Assembly: GCA_947466555.1 (NCBI GenBank)
Contig: CANIFK010000215.1
Span: 1 to 8,043, forward strand
DNA from: Acidobacteriota bacterium
GTDB lineage: Bacteria > Acidobacteriota > Terriglobia > Bryobacterales > Bryobacteraceae
Length of the DNA stretch: 8,043 bases
Direction of reading: 5' to 3'
The position numbers and the translations under genes were made by a program. Positions 1-6,271 of this stretch are shown piece after piece (the first letter of the stretch is position 1; each line of letters begins with the position of its first letter). The notes beneath the pieces are model-generated. The model had not been told where the DNA came from. It made no database searches and worked only from the letters and a program-made list of their open reading frames with translations.

Positions 1-942
1 CTTCAACCAGGCATCCTTTTGGACGGCGGCAGAAGAGTCTGCGTGGCAGGCCTGGCAGTTGCGCGGGTTCGCAGGGAAAGCGATCTTGGAGAAGTCGTTC
101 ATGCTCTGCGCGTTGCCGATGATCTGGTAGGGCTTGCCAGCCTTCACGCTGGGCAGTTCGGAGCCAGTGTGGATCTTGTGGATCATCGTGGCCATGTCGA
201 CGGAGTTGCCGGTGTCCGGATCGGAGGTCTGCGGCTGATGGCAGGTGATACAGACTTCCACGCTCGACCGGCCAGTGGTGCCGTGGGCGGAAAGTTTGTC
301 GTGGCACTTGTTGCAGGTGGCGGTGCGAACGATATCGCGCACAACGGTGACCTTTGAGCCATCGGGGACGAAGTTGAACGTCGTGTCCGCGAGGTTGATA
401 CCGAGATCGAATTCGCTCAGGTTCCGGTTGGCGTAGAGGGCGACCGTGTGGGTGGCGGTACGGTCATAGCCGGACGGAGCCTTGATGCCAAAGGTGTAGA
501 GGTACTCACCATCGGCCACCTGGGTCCAGGTGCCACCGGTGTCGGTGCCGGCCTGTGTCGCCGAAACGCTAGTAATGGGACTGGTCTGGACCCGGGTGGT
601 GTAGGCCTTGTAGGTGGTTTCGCCTTTGGGAATGGTGGCGAGGATAAGACTGGCGGCGATGGCGCCGGGAGTGGTGATGCCGAGGCGATCGAGCGGGAGA
701 CCGCGCAGATCGGCAAAGCTCACGCGAGCTTTGGCGGTCCCATCGGCGGCGATCTCCGCGGATAGGATCTTGACGGCCAAACCGGGACGGACAAAATTGA
801 TGTCCTTCTCGTCAGCGTAGAAGGCCTTGTCGGCCGTGGTGAATTGGTTCTTGGTGGCGCTCACGAGCGCTGCGCAACCCAAAAGAATGATGCCGGCGGA
901 TAGAATGACTGCGGGACGGCGTAAGAGACTGCGGACTACCAT
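1..942 (-). CDS. OmcA/MtrC-family decaheme c-type cytochrome, outer-membrane lipoprotein (partial, C-terminal part beyond left edge)
   Basis: The frame is open from the ATG at 942 to the window edge, giving 314 residues. It starts MVVRS with a hydrophobic stretch ending in a lipobox-like L20-L21-G22-C23, so it is probably a lipoprotein; Ala24 does not signal inner-membrane retention. An N-terminal beta domain (about 30-200) precedes the first haem motifs: CNKCH 210-214, CITCH 231-235 and CQACH 296-300. A conserved LSAHG (217-221) and MIHKIH (253-258) probably supply distal His ligands. It aligns without gaps to the complete neighbour (1254-3296), identical at about 253 of 314 positions by hand count. 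The family moves electrons at the outer cell surface to metals, electrodes or partner cells; the acceptor here is unknown. The start is supported by AGGAAGG 8 nt upstream. Seven more haems and the second half should lie to the left; whether the gene is intact cannot be seen. Confidence 0.93.
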   Translation of the reverse strand, partial: MVVRSLLRRPAVILSAGIILLGCAALVSATKNQFTTADKAFYADEKDINFVRPGLAVKILSAEIAADGTAKARVSFADLRGLPLDRLGITTPGAIAASLILATIPKGETTYKAYTTRVQTSPITSVSATQAGTDTGGTWTQVADGEYLYTFGIKAPSGYDRTATHTVALYANRNLSEFDLGINLADTTFNFVPDGSKVTVVRDIVRTATCNKCHDKLSAHGTTGRSSVEVCITCHQPQTSDPDTGNSVDMATMIHKIHTGSELPSVKAGKPYQIIGNAQSMNDFSKIAFPANPRNCQACHADSSAAVQKDAWLK

Positions 943-986
943 GGAACCCCCCTTCCTGAATATCTTCCGTCCTCAGAATATGCCAG
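943..986 (-). promoter_or_regulatory. Conserved leader of the partial cytochrome gene, with ribosome binding site
   Basis: The 44 bp directly upstream of the ATG match the leader of the neighbouring cytochrome gene at 36 of 44 positions with no gap; beyond 986 the similarity stops. It holds the Shine-Dalgarno AGGAAGG (957 down to 951). The SD overlaps a small potential hairpin, GGAA-N6-TTCC (956 down to 943), whose arms are identical in both genes while the loop differs. A shared TATTCTG (984 down to 978) could be a -10 element, but no good -35 sits at the right distance. Confidence 0.5.
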
Positions 987-1205
987 TTTTGTTTTAACTT
1001 CCAGTCAATTTACACGTCTTTCCTCGTCGGACAACTGTTTATTTTTCAATCAGTTATAGAGGGTCATTTCGGTCCGACTTTGATACACCAAGCCTTGGTT
1101 GACTGTAAATGAAGACATTTAATGGAGTTACGAGAACAGTCTCGATATGGAACTGTTTTTGTCGGATTTCGAGGGACGAAGCAGAAAAGAGTTTGAGGGA
1201 AACGG
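987..1205. other. Intergenic region between the two cytochrome genes
   Basis: No convincing gene is seen. It is AT-richer than its surroundings and should hold the promoter of the partial cytochrome gene. The best sigma70-like pair I can find on the minus strand is TTGTCC (1034-1029), 16 nt, TAAATT (1012-1007), four of six matches each, so weak. An inverted repeat, AACAGT (1135-1140) with ACTGTT (1152-1157), could be an operator or chance. A 55-codon plus-strand frame from 1109 runs through the terminator and into the antisense of the cytochrome and is not supported. Confidence 0.4.
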
Positions 1206-1240
1206 CAAACGGCGAACTCTGGGGAAGAGTTCGCCGTTTG
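1206..1240 (-). terminator. Stem-loop terminator after the complete cytochrome gene
   Basis: A perfect 14-bp inverted repeat, CAAACGGCGAACTC (1206-1219) and GAGTTCGCCGTTTG (1227-1240), encloses a 7-nt loop. It begins 13 nt past the TAG stop at 1254-1256. On the minus strand it is followed by CCGTTTCCC rather than a clean T run, so it could be a weak intrinsic terminator or a 3'-end-protecting hairpin. Its position between the cytochrome copies suggests it limits read-through into the second one. Confidence 0.7.
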
Positions 1241-1253
1241 GTTGGGGTCGAGG

Positions 1254-3296
1254 CTACTGTGCGTGGACTTTGCTGACAGCAAAGGTAGCGCTGGGCCCGT
1301 GACACGCCGCGCAGCCTTCGCCGACGGCGGTCGTGTTGGCCAGGGCATGGGAGGCCGCGGCCAGGGAGGTATGGCAGGAGGTGCAGGCCGCGGTTTCCGG
1401 TCCCATAGTAGTAAGGGGGCCTCGCGGGCTGACAACCTTGGCGTGTGTAGCCGGAAGCGGGAGCTGCTCGGAGTTGTTGACGTGGCACATGGAGCAGTTG
1501 TTGCGCTTGCCGGGGAAACCGACTTCGTTGAAGCCGATGGCGGTTCCGCCGAAGCCAAAGATCTCGAACGGCCCGGAGAGTTCCTTGCCGGTGTGGATCT
1601 TGTGGATCATGGAGCGGAAGTCGATGGATTCAGCCGGACCCTGGCCAGCCGGCCGGCGGGCAACGTCGGAGCCGGTGGGGTTGTGGCAGAGTACGCACTG
1701 TTCAATGGCGTTCCGATTGCCGCCGTGGAGCGACAGATTGGCATGGCAGGCGTTGCACTTGGCGAGCGTGACCACGGTGCGACGGGGAACGGGTTTAGGA
1801 TCGGTGACGGCGAAGGTCATCACCTTGTTGAATCCGGCGTCGCGGACAACCTGTTCGTTCTTCTTGCCCTTTTGGATGGTTACGTTGCGATACCCCTCAA
1901 TCCCGATCGCGTATGAGCCCTTTGCGGCGGCTGGCACGGCGGCGGTGAAGGTATAGGTGTAGTTGCCATTGGAGCCGGTGGCGGTGGCTCGAACGTCTTC
2001 GGTCACATCGCCACCGTAGTCGGTGGTGGGGCCGGAGAGGACGAGCGCTAGGCGGGCCATGTCGGCCGGGAGGATGGGCTTGCCTTCCTTATCCTTGACG
2101 CTGAAGGAGACGACCGGCTTTTTGCCGGGCGCGCCGTCGGCCACGAATAGGATTTCGAACACGGTGCCGGGCAGTTCCTTGGATTCGGTGGGAATGACGT
2201 GGGCGCCGCGGATGGTGAGGTCGTATTCGGTGCCGGAACCGGCCTGGTGGCAGGTGGAGCACTGCGCATCGGAGGTCTGCGGGAGATTGGCGTGATTTTC
2301 GCCGGTGGCGAAGTTCACGTTGTCGTGGCAGGAGCCGCAGGCGCGGCGGTTCGGTTTCAGCCACTGATCCTTCTGCACGGCGGTCGTGGACTGGTCGTGG
2401 CAGGACTGGCAGTTGCGGACGTCGGCAGGGAAGACGACGTCGGAGAAGTCGTGCATACTCTGGGCGTTACCGATGATTTGGTAGGGCGTGCCCGCCTTGA
2501 CGCTGGGGAGGCCGGCGCCCTGGTGGATCTTGTGGATCATGGTGGTGAAGTCGACGGAGTTGCCCGTATCGGGGTCAGTCGTCTGCGGTTGATGGCAGGT
2601 GATGCAGTTTTCGACGCTGGACCGGCCGGTGGTGCCGTGCGCGGAAAGCTTGTCGTGGCACTTGTTGCAGGTGGCGGTTTTGACGATGTCGCGAACGACG
2701 GTGACCTTGGCGCCATCGGGGACGAAGGTCAGGGTGGCATCGGCGATGTTGGTGCCGAGTTCGAATTCCGTTAGATTGCGATTCGCATACACCGAGACAG
2801 CATGGGTAGCGGAGCGGTCGTAACCGCTAGGGGCTTTGATTCCAAAGGTATAGAGGTACTCGCCTTCGGCGGCTTGGGACCACACGCCGCCGGTGTCAGC
2901 ACCGGCCTGGGTGGCGGCGACGCCAGTGATGGGACTGGTTTGGACGCGGGTGGTGTAGGCCTTGAAGGTGGTTTCGTCTTTGGGGATCGTAGCCAGAATC
3001 AGACTGGCGGAGATGGTTCCCGGCGTGTAGATGCCGAGACGGTCGAGCGGCAAGCCCTTTGGGTCTGCGAATGAGACGCGAGCCTTGGCGGTTCCATCGG
3101 CGGCAATCTCCGCCGATAGAATTTTGACGACCAGACCGGGCCGGACGAAACTGGCTTCCTTTTCGTCCAGGTAGAAGGCCTTGTCGGAGGTGTTGAATCC
3201 ATTTTTGGTAGCGCTGACGAGGGCGGCGCAACCGAGGAGAATGAGACCGACGGTAAGGATGAATGCGGGTCGGCGTATGAAACTGCGAACTACCAT
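1254..3296 (-). CDS. OmcA/MtrC-family decaheme c-type cytochrome, outer-membrane lipoprotein (complete)
   Basis: This 680-aa protein has ten CXXCH haem motifs: at 210, 231, 296, 320 and 346, then at 514, 534, 601, 638 and 662. The order is signal peptide with lipobox L20-L21-G22-C23, beta domain I (about 30-200), pentahaem domain II (210-350), beta domain III (about 365-500), pentahaem domain IV (514-666). This is the four-domain plan of OmcA/MtrC surface cytochromes. The two pentahaem domains are internal repeats: both have LSxHG, MIHKIH (253 and 563) and an FP...NCxxCH block. Expected role: a multihaem wire carrying electrons from the periplasm to extracellular acceptors. The frame is open upstream to 3518, but the ATG at 3296 is preferred because AGGAAGGAG lies 6 nt upstream, the signal peptide begins there, and the paralogue starts at the same residue. 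A stem-loop follows the stop. No mtrA/mtrB-like partner is visible, so the exact conduit is unknown. Confidence 0.96.
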   Translation of the reverse strand: MVVRSFIRRPAFILTVGLILLGCAALVSATKNGFNTSDKAFYLDEKEASFVRPGLVVKILSAEIAADGTAKARVSFADPKGLPLDRLGIYTPGTISASLILATIPKDETTFKAYTTRVQTSPITGVAATQAGADTGGVWSQAAEGEYLYTFGIKAPSGYDRSATHAVSVYANRNLTEFELGTNIADATLTFVPDGAKVTVVRDIVKTATCNKCHDKLSAHGTTGRSSVENCITCHQPQTTDPDTGNSVDFTTMIHKIHQGAGLPSVKAGTPYQIIGNAQSMHDFSDVVFPADVRNCQSCHDQSTTAVQKDQWLKPNRRACGSCHDNVNFATGENHANLPQTSDAQCSTCHQAGSGTEYDLTIRGAHVIPTESKELPGTVFEILFVADGAPGKKPVVSFSVKDKEGKPILPADMARLALVLSGPTTDYGGDVTEDVRATATGSNGNYTYTFTAAVPAAAKGSYAIGIEGYRNVTIQKGKKNEQVVRDAGFNKVMTFAVTDPKPVPRRTVVTLAKCNACHANLSLHGGNRNAIEQCVLCHNPTGSDVARRPAGQGPAESIDFRSMIHKIHTGKELSGPFEIFGFGGTAIGFNEVGFPGKRNNCSMCHVNNSEQLPLPATHAKVVSPRGPLTTMGPETAACTSCHTSLAAASHALANTTAVGEGCAACHGPSATFAVSKVHAQ

Positions 3297-3340
3297 GGAA
3301 TGCTCCTTCCTGAGTATGTTCCGTCCACAGAATAGTCCAG
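2355..3340 (-). repeat. Tandem gene duplication, copy B
   Basis: This is the matching portion of the complete cytochrome gene, aligned without gaps to 1-986. Its leader boundary at 3340 marks one end of the duplicated unit, because the sequence upstream is unrelated to that upstream of copy A. Confidence 0.85.
3297..3340 (-). promoter_or_regulatory. Conserved leader of the complete decaheme cytochrome gene, with ribosome binding site
   Basis: This is the counterpart of the 943-986 leader, 36 of 44 bases identical. A strong Shine-Dalgarno AGGAAGGAG (3311 down to 3303) lies 6 nt from the ATG and fixes the start at 3296. The potential GGAA-N6-TTCC hairpin (3310 down to 3297) overlaps the SD. 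Similarity to the other copy ends at 3340. Confidence 0.55.
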
Positions 3341-3577
3341 AAGTTCTATCATTGCTACACGAAACATGTGTTTCCATGAGCAGATAACACCTTTTTTTTG
3401 AACACTTTAAATCAGAAATTTTTGTCCGAATATCGTACACCTCGGCTAAGTTGGCATGTAAGTTGAAGGCATATCGCCAGTTAGAGGGCGTGTCACGAAA
3501 TAGGACCATTTCCGCCACTATTCACCGGGGCTTGGGATATTTTGCAACGGGAGGGTGTCGGGCGGCATCCCCATGGA
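3341..3577. other. Divergent intergenic region upstream of the cytochrome and the Tat-signal gene
   Basis: This gap separates a leftward and a rightward transcription unit and must carry promoters for both, but no clear sigma70 -35/-10 pair is visible. Landmarks are a T8 run (3392-3399), AT-rich sequence around 3400-3425, and a short inverted repeat at 3361-3374. The minus-strand frame that extends the cytochrome ORF up to 3518 lacks a ribosome binding site and is treated as non-coding. Confidence 0.4.
3361..3374. promoter_or_regulatory. Inverted repeat, possible operator upstream of the decaheme cytochrome
   Basis: GAAACA-TG-TGTTTC forms two 6-bp arms with a 2-bp centre, 65 bp upstream of the cytochrome start. 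The position suits a dimeric regulator. It is not a match to an FNR/Crp-type half-site that I recognise, and no copy is found upstream of the second cytochrome gene. It may be chance. Confidence 0.25.
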
Positions 3578-4408
3578 TTGCGACTTTTTTCCTGGACGAG
3601 ACGGCATTTCCTGGGCGCGGCGCTGTTGGGCGCGGCTCGAAAAGAACCGGGCTGGCATCAGCGCTACCGGATTGACGCGACGATTGTTCTGTTTGGGATG
3701 CCGGTCTTCACCCGGGCGGGCGTGGGGAGCGGATGGGCGCGGGTGGAGGAGCGCGAGGGGGAGCGAAAGCTACAGTTCGCGGCCGGATCGTGGCCGGAGC
3801 AGGCGCGAGGGTTGAACCGGTTGGGATTTGTGGAGGAGCGGGTGAGTGGGGGCGGATCGAAGTACTTTGGGTTTATGACCGCGTCGGCGGAGGAGTCCTT
3901 TGCGGAGGCGCAGAGGGCGGTGGAGGCGTCGGCAGGGGCGGAGGCGAAGTATACGGCGATTGCCGGGGAGGTGCAGGCGGGACGGGCGCACTGCAAGACG
4001 GTGAAATTTCTGTTTCCGGCGAAGTACGATTGGGCACGGTGGGAGGAGTTGTACCCGCTGGCGAGTGAAGCGTTTGCCCGGGCGTCGGAACGGGGAGAGG
4101 TGATGGCTGCGGCGCCACGGGAGGCAGCACACTCGTTTCTGCATGTACTGACGGGACAGATGGCGGGCGGGGTGGGGGTGCATTCGGGATCGTTTGTATA
4201 CGGGAACCGGGAGATGGTGCTGCGGTCGAAGGTGGAACGGGACCAGGGGCGCTTGCGGTTGGACGGGAAGACGTTGTTGGAGAAACGGACGCTGTCGCAG
4301 TTCCGGTTGTGGTACCGGGAGGGTTCGGCGCTGCCGGAACGGGTGGATGTGCAGGTGAAGGCGTTTTTACGGCTGACGCTGGCCGGGGAGGGGTATGCTG
4401 GGGGGTGA
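3578..4408 (+). CDS. Tat-signal secreted protein of unknown function
   Basis: I do not recognise the family with certainty. With a TTG start at 3578 the product is 276 aa. Its N-terminus carries TRRHFLGAALLGAA (residues 7-20), a good twin-arginine motif with a hydrophobic run, so folded export across the inner membrane is likely. The mature part has a 'YRIDATIVLFGMPVFTR' opening, an alternating middle, and a C-terminus (FRLWYREGSALPERVDVQV) that resembles lipid- or ligand-binding beta-sheet proteins of Acidobacteria; this is only an impression. The start is uncertain: the frame is open back to a TTG at 3542, neither TTG has a convincing SD, and the nearest ATG (3573) is in another frame. The stop overlaps the next ATG by one base, so it is probably co-transcribed and translationally coupled with it. 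Confidence 0.72.
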   Translation: MRLFSWTRRHFLGAALLGAARKEPGWHQRYRIDATIVLFGMPVFTRAGVGSGWARVEEREGERKLQFAAGSWPEQARGLNRLGFVEERVSGGGSKYFGFMTASAEESFAEAQRAVEASAGAEAKYTAIAGEVQAGRAHCKTVKFLFPAKYDWARWEELYPLASEAFARASERGEVMAAAPREAAHSFLHVLTGQMAGGVGVHSGSFVYGNREMVLRSKVERDQGRLRLDGKTLLEKRTLSQFRLWYREGSALPERVDVQVKAFLRLTLAGEGYAGG

Positions 4409-5031
4409 TGAGGCTCCTACTTTGGTTGTCGGCAACGGTGCTGCTATTTGGCGGTGAGTTTTGGAATGACAAGGCACCGGGGAGTTGGACGGCGGAGGAG
4501 AAAGAACGGCTGTTGACGGTTTCGCCGTGGGCGAAGACGGTAGGGGCGACGCTGGACGCGACGAAGGGGACGTTGAACTCGCGGATCTTTAGCGTGCCGG
4601 GCGGACAGGTGTCGAGCCCGCAGATGCGGGACCGGGGGCCGGACGCGGTGCCGCCGTTGCGGGGGGTGGTGCGATGGGAATCGGCCGCACCGGTGCTGGC
4701 GGCGGAGGGGAAGCCGTTGCCGGAAGAGGCGGCGGGGCATTTGGTGATCAGCGTGACGATGACGGGAGCGATGTCGGCGCCGAACGTGGTGGAGAGTGAA
4801 GACGAGCAGTTGCGGGCGACGTCGTTGCAGGCGAAGGGGAAGATGCCGGTGAACCCGGTGTTGATGATGCGGGATGACAAGACGGGGACGATCCGGTATT
4901 TCTTTCCGAAGAAGGAGTCGTTTACGGCGGCGGATAAGGAATGGGTGTTTGAGACGAGCTTCGGACCGCTGGCGTTTAAGGCGAAGTTCGTGGCACGGGA
5001 GATGCAGCAGAAGGGCAAGCCGGCGCTGTAG
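4408..5031 (+). CDS. Secreted 'SPWAK' protein, acidobacterial type, unknown function
   Basis: This is a 207-aa protein with a signal peptide (MRLLLWLSATVLLFGG, residues 1-16). A motif follows: FWND at 18-21, W27, E30, LL at 35-36 and SPWAK at 39-43. The C-terminal block (about 163-207) reads FFPKK..F...DKEWVFETSFGPLAFKAKF and ends GKPAL. I associate this layout with a group of secreted Acidobacteria proteins of unknown role; this is memory, not a search. The ATG at 4408 shares its A with the upstream TGA and is preceded by a G-rich SD-like run; longer in-frame extension upstream would overlap the previous gene and lacks a signal peptide. It is likely cotranscribed with its neighbours. No enzymatic residues can be named. 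Confidence 0.85.
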   Translation: MRLLLWLSATVLLFGGEFWNDKAPGSWTAEEKERLLTVSPWAKTVGATLDATKGTLNSRIFSVPGGQVSSPQMRDRGPDAVPPLRGVVRWESAAPVLAAEGKPLPEEAAGHLVISVTMTGAMSAPNVVESEDEQLRATSLQAKGKMPVNPVLMMRDDKTGTIRYFFPKKESFTAADKEWVFETSFGPLAFKAKFVAREMQQKGKPAL

Positions 5032-5037
5032 GGTTAT

Positions 5038-5052
5038 ATGATGTTGGCGTGA
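5038..5052 (+). promoter_or_regulatory. Micro-ORF overlapping the start of the serine hydrolase
   Basis: ATG at 5038 begins a four-codon frame (MMLA) that stops with TGA at 5050-5052, sharing TG with the hydrolase GTG at 5049-5051. AGGG (5030-5033) lies 4 nt before this ATG but 15 nt before the GTG, so ribosomes may load here and restart on the GTG. It could also be chance. Confidence 0.3.
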
Positions 5053-6269
5053 TTCTACGGATCGTTTGCATCGCGCTGCTGGTGAGTGGGTTCTGCTTTG
5101 GGGAAGACTACTTCCCTGCCCCGGATAGTAAAGGGGGCTGGCGGACGTTGAAGGATGCCGGGAAGATCCGGAAGGCGACCGGGATCGACGTCGCCAAGCT
5201 GGACGAGGCGTTTGCGTATGTCGAGAAGACGTCGCAGCACGGCGGATTGCTGGTGGTTCGGCATGGGCACCTGGTTTACGAGAAGTATTTTGGGCGCGGG
5301 AACCGGGAGGCGTTGCCAGAGTTGGCATCTTGCGGGAAGGCGTTTACGAGCGTCGCGGTGGGGATGATGATGCAGGACAAGCCGGAGCTGTTCCCGAACG
5401 GCTTGGACGAGAAGGTATTTACGCCGAAGTTTATGCCGGCGGAGATTTTCCCGCTGGACGATCCGCGGAAAGCGGAGATTTCGTTGGGGCAGGTGCTGGC
5501 GATGTCGGCCGGGATTCGCGGGACGAATCCGGTGTATGTGAAGGGCGTGAAGCAGGAGTGGGAGAACCCGACGATCGACAACGGGCCGTGGTCGACGACC
5601 GATGAGTTCGCGCTGAAGCAATCGCTGTGGTGCGCGCCGGGGGAGTGCTATTCGTATGCCACTTCGTCGAGCCACATTCCGGCCATTCTGGTGCGGCGGA
5701 TGATGGGCATGGAGATGGAAGCCTACATGCGAAAGCGGTTGACGGGGCCGTTGGGGTTTGGGACGTGGGGCTATGCGATGTACCGGCCGAAGCTGAAGAG
5801 CGGGATTGATTCCGAGGGGCGGATGTTTCATACGCCGGGGGGCGGGAGCATTGCGGTGCGATCGACGGATGTTCTGCGGTTTGCGTATCTGATGCTGCAC
5901 CAGGGGCGCTGGGGGAAGGAGCAGATTCTGCCGGCGGAGTTCGCGAAGATGTGCGGTCGGTCGGTGAAGTATAACCCTCACTTTACGCACTCGTTTAACT
6001 TCAACGTGAATGATGACGGGCATTTGGCGGGGGTGCCGAAGGATGCGTTTTGGAAGGGCGGATCGGGCGGGTATGCGATCTATGTGGTGCCGTCGCTCGA
6101 TATGGTGATTTACAAGATGGGCGGGACGGAGGGGCAGTATGATCCGGCGTTGACGCGGTTGCCGGTGAAGTATTCCTACGATGGGTCGCGGAAGGATTGG
6201 AAGGCGACGAATGTGGGCGATTCGACGGGGAAGACGCTGCAGATGGTGATTGCGGCGATTGGGAAATAG
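5049..6269 (+). CDS. Secreted serine hydrolase, beta-lactamase class C / penicillin-binding-protein-like fold
   Basis: This is a 406-aa protein with a signal peptide (about 1-18), then the typical opening block GGLLVVRHGHLVYEKYFG (65-82). The nucleophile motif SxxK is S94-C95-G96-K97 inside ELASCGKAFTS. The second motif is probably Y203-A-T205 in YSYATSSSH, instead of the usual YxN or YxS. The third region, K336-GGSGG-YAIYVVPSLDMVI (about 336-354), sits where KTG or HxG is expected. The family includes esterases, D-amino-acid peptidases and beta-lactamases; the substrate cannot be told from sequence, and a role in cell-wall or ester hydrolysis in the periplasm or outside is likely. GTG at 5049 is chosen because the signal peptide begins there; no ATG is in frame close by. 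It lies 17 bp after the SPWAK gene, so it is probably in the same operon. Confidence 0.93.
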   Translation: MILRIVCIALLVSGFCFGEDYFPAPDSKGGWRTLKDAGKIRKATGIDVAKLDEAFAYVEKTSQHGGLLVVRHGHLVYEKYFGRGNREALPELASCGKAFTSVAVGMMMQDKPELFPNGLDEKVFTPKFMPAEIFPLDDPRKAEISLGQVLAMSAGIRGTNPVYVKGVKQEWENPTIDNGPWSTTDEFALKQSLWCAPGECYSYATSSSHIPAILVRRMMGMEMEAYMRKRLTGPLGFGTWGYAMYRPKLKSGIDSEGRMFHTPGGGSIAVRSTDVLRFAYLMLHQGRWGKEQILPAEFAKMCGRSVKYNPHFTHSFNFNVNDDGHLAGVPKDAFWKGGSGGYAIYVVPSLDMVIYKMGGTEGQYDPALTRLPVKYSYDGSRKDWKATNVGDSTGKTLQMVIAAIGK

Positions 6270-6271
6270 GT

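Larger units (their letters stand above)
1..986 (-). repeat. Tandem gene duplication, copy A
   Basis: This stretch (44-bp leader plus the first 314 codons) is homologous, at a constant offset of 2354 bp, to 2355-3340. The protein is about 80 percent identical with no insertion or deletion. Copy A probably continues past the left edge. It is an old, diverged direct duplication rather than an assembly artefact, since differences are spread evenly and many are conservative. Confidence 0.85.

Noticed and set aside
1156..1171. TTTTTGTC-type motif shared with the region near 3419 upstream of the other cytochrome gene
   Set aside because: Only eight to nine T-rich bases match, at different distances from the starts (about 214 and 123 bp), so chance is likely.
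1109..1276. 55-codon plus-strand ORF in the cytochrome spacer
   Set aside because: It has no ribosome binding site, runs through the terminator stem and into antisense of the cytochrome, and has no protein-like features.
2199..2774. Plus-strand frame of 191 aa, Gly/Val/Ala-rich (similar ones at 19-357, 448-765 and 1242-1916)
   Set aside because: These are antisense to the cytochrome genes. Copies in the two paralogues look alike only because the sense genes do, and they lack start signals.
1..3340. Direct repeat as a mobile element or assembly duplication
   Set aside because: There are no terminal inverted repeats, target duplications or transposase, and the copies differ throughout by scattered substitutions, as expected for ordinary paralogues.
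3297..3518. 74-residue N-terminal extension of the cytochrome frame
   Set aside because: A strong SD, the signal peptide and the paralogue all place the start at 3296; the extension does not align with the paralogue's upstream sequence.
3873..5018. Long minus-strand frame (381 aa) rich in Pro, Ser and Thr
   Set aside because: It lies antisense to two well-supported plus-strand genes, and its composition (Pro/Ser/Thr from reversed G-rich codons) is what the G-rich plus strand produces. It has no recognisable domain or ribosome binding site.
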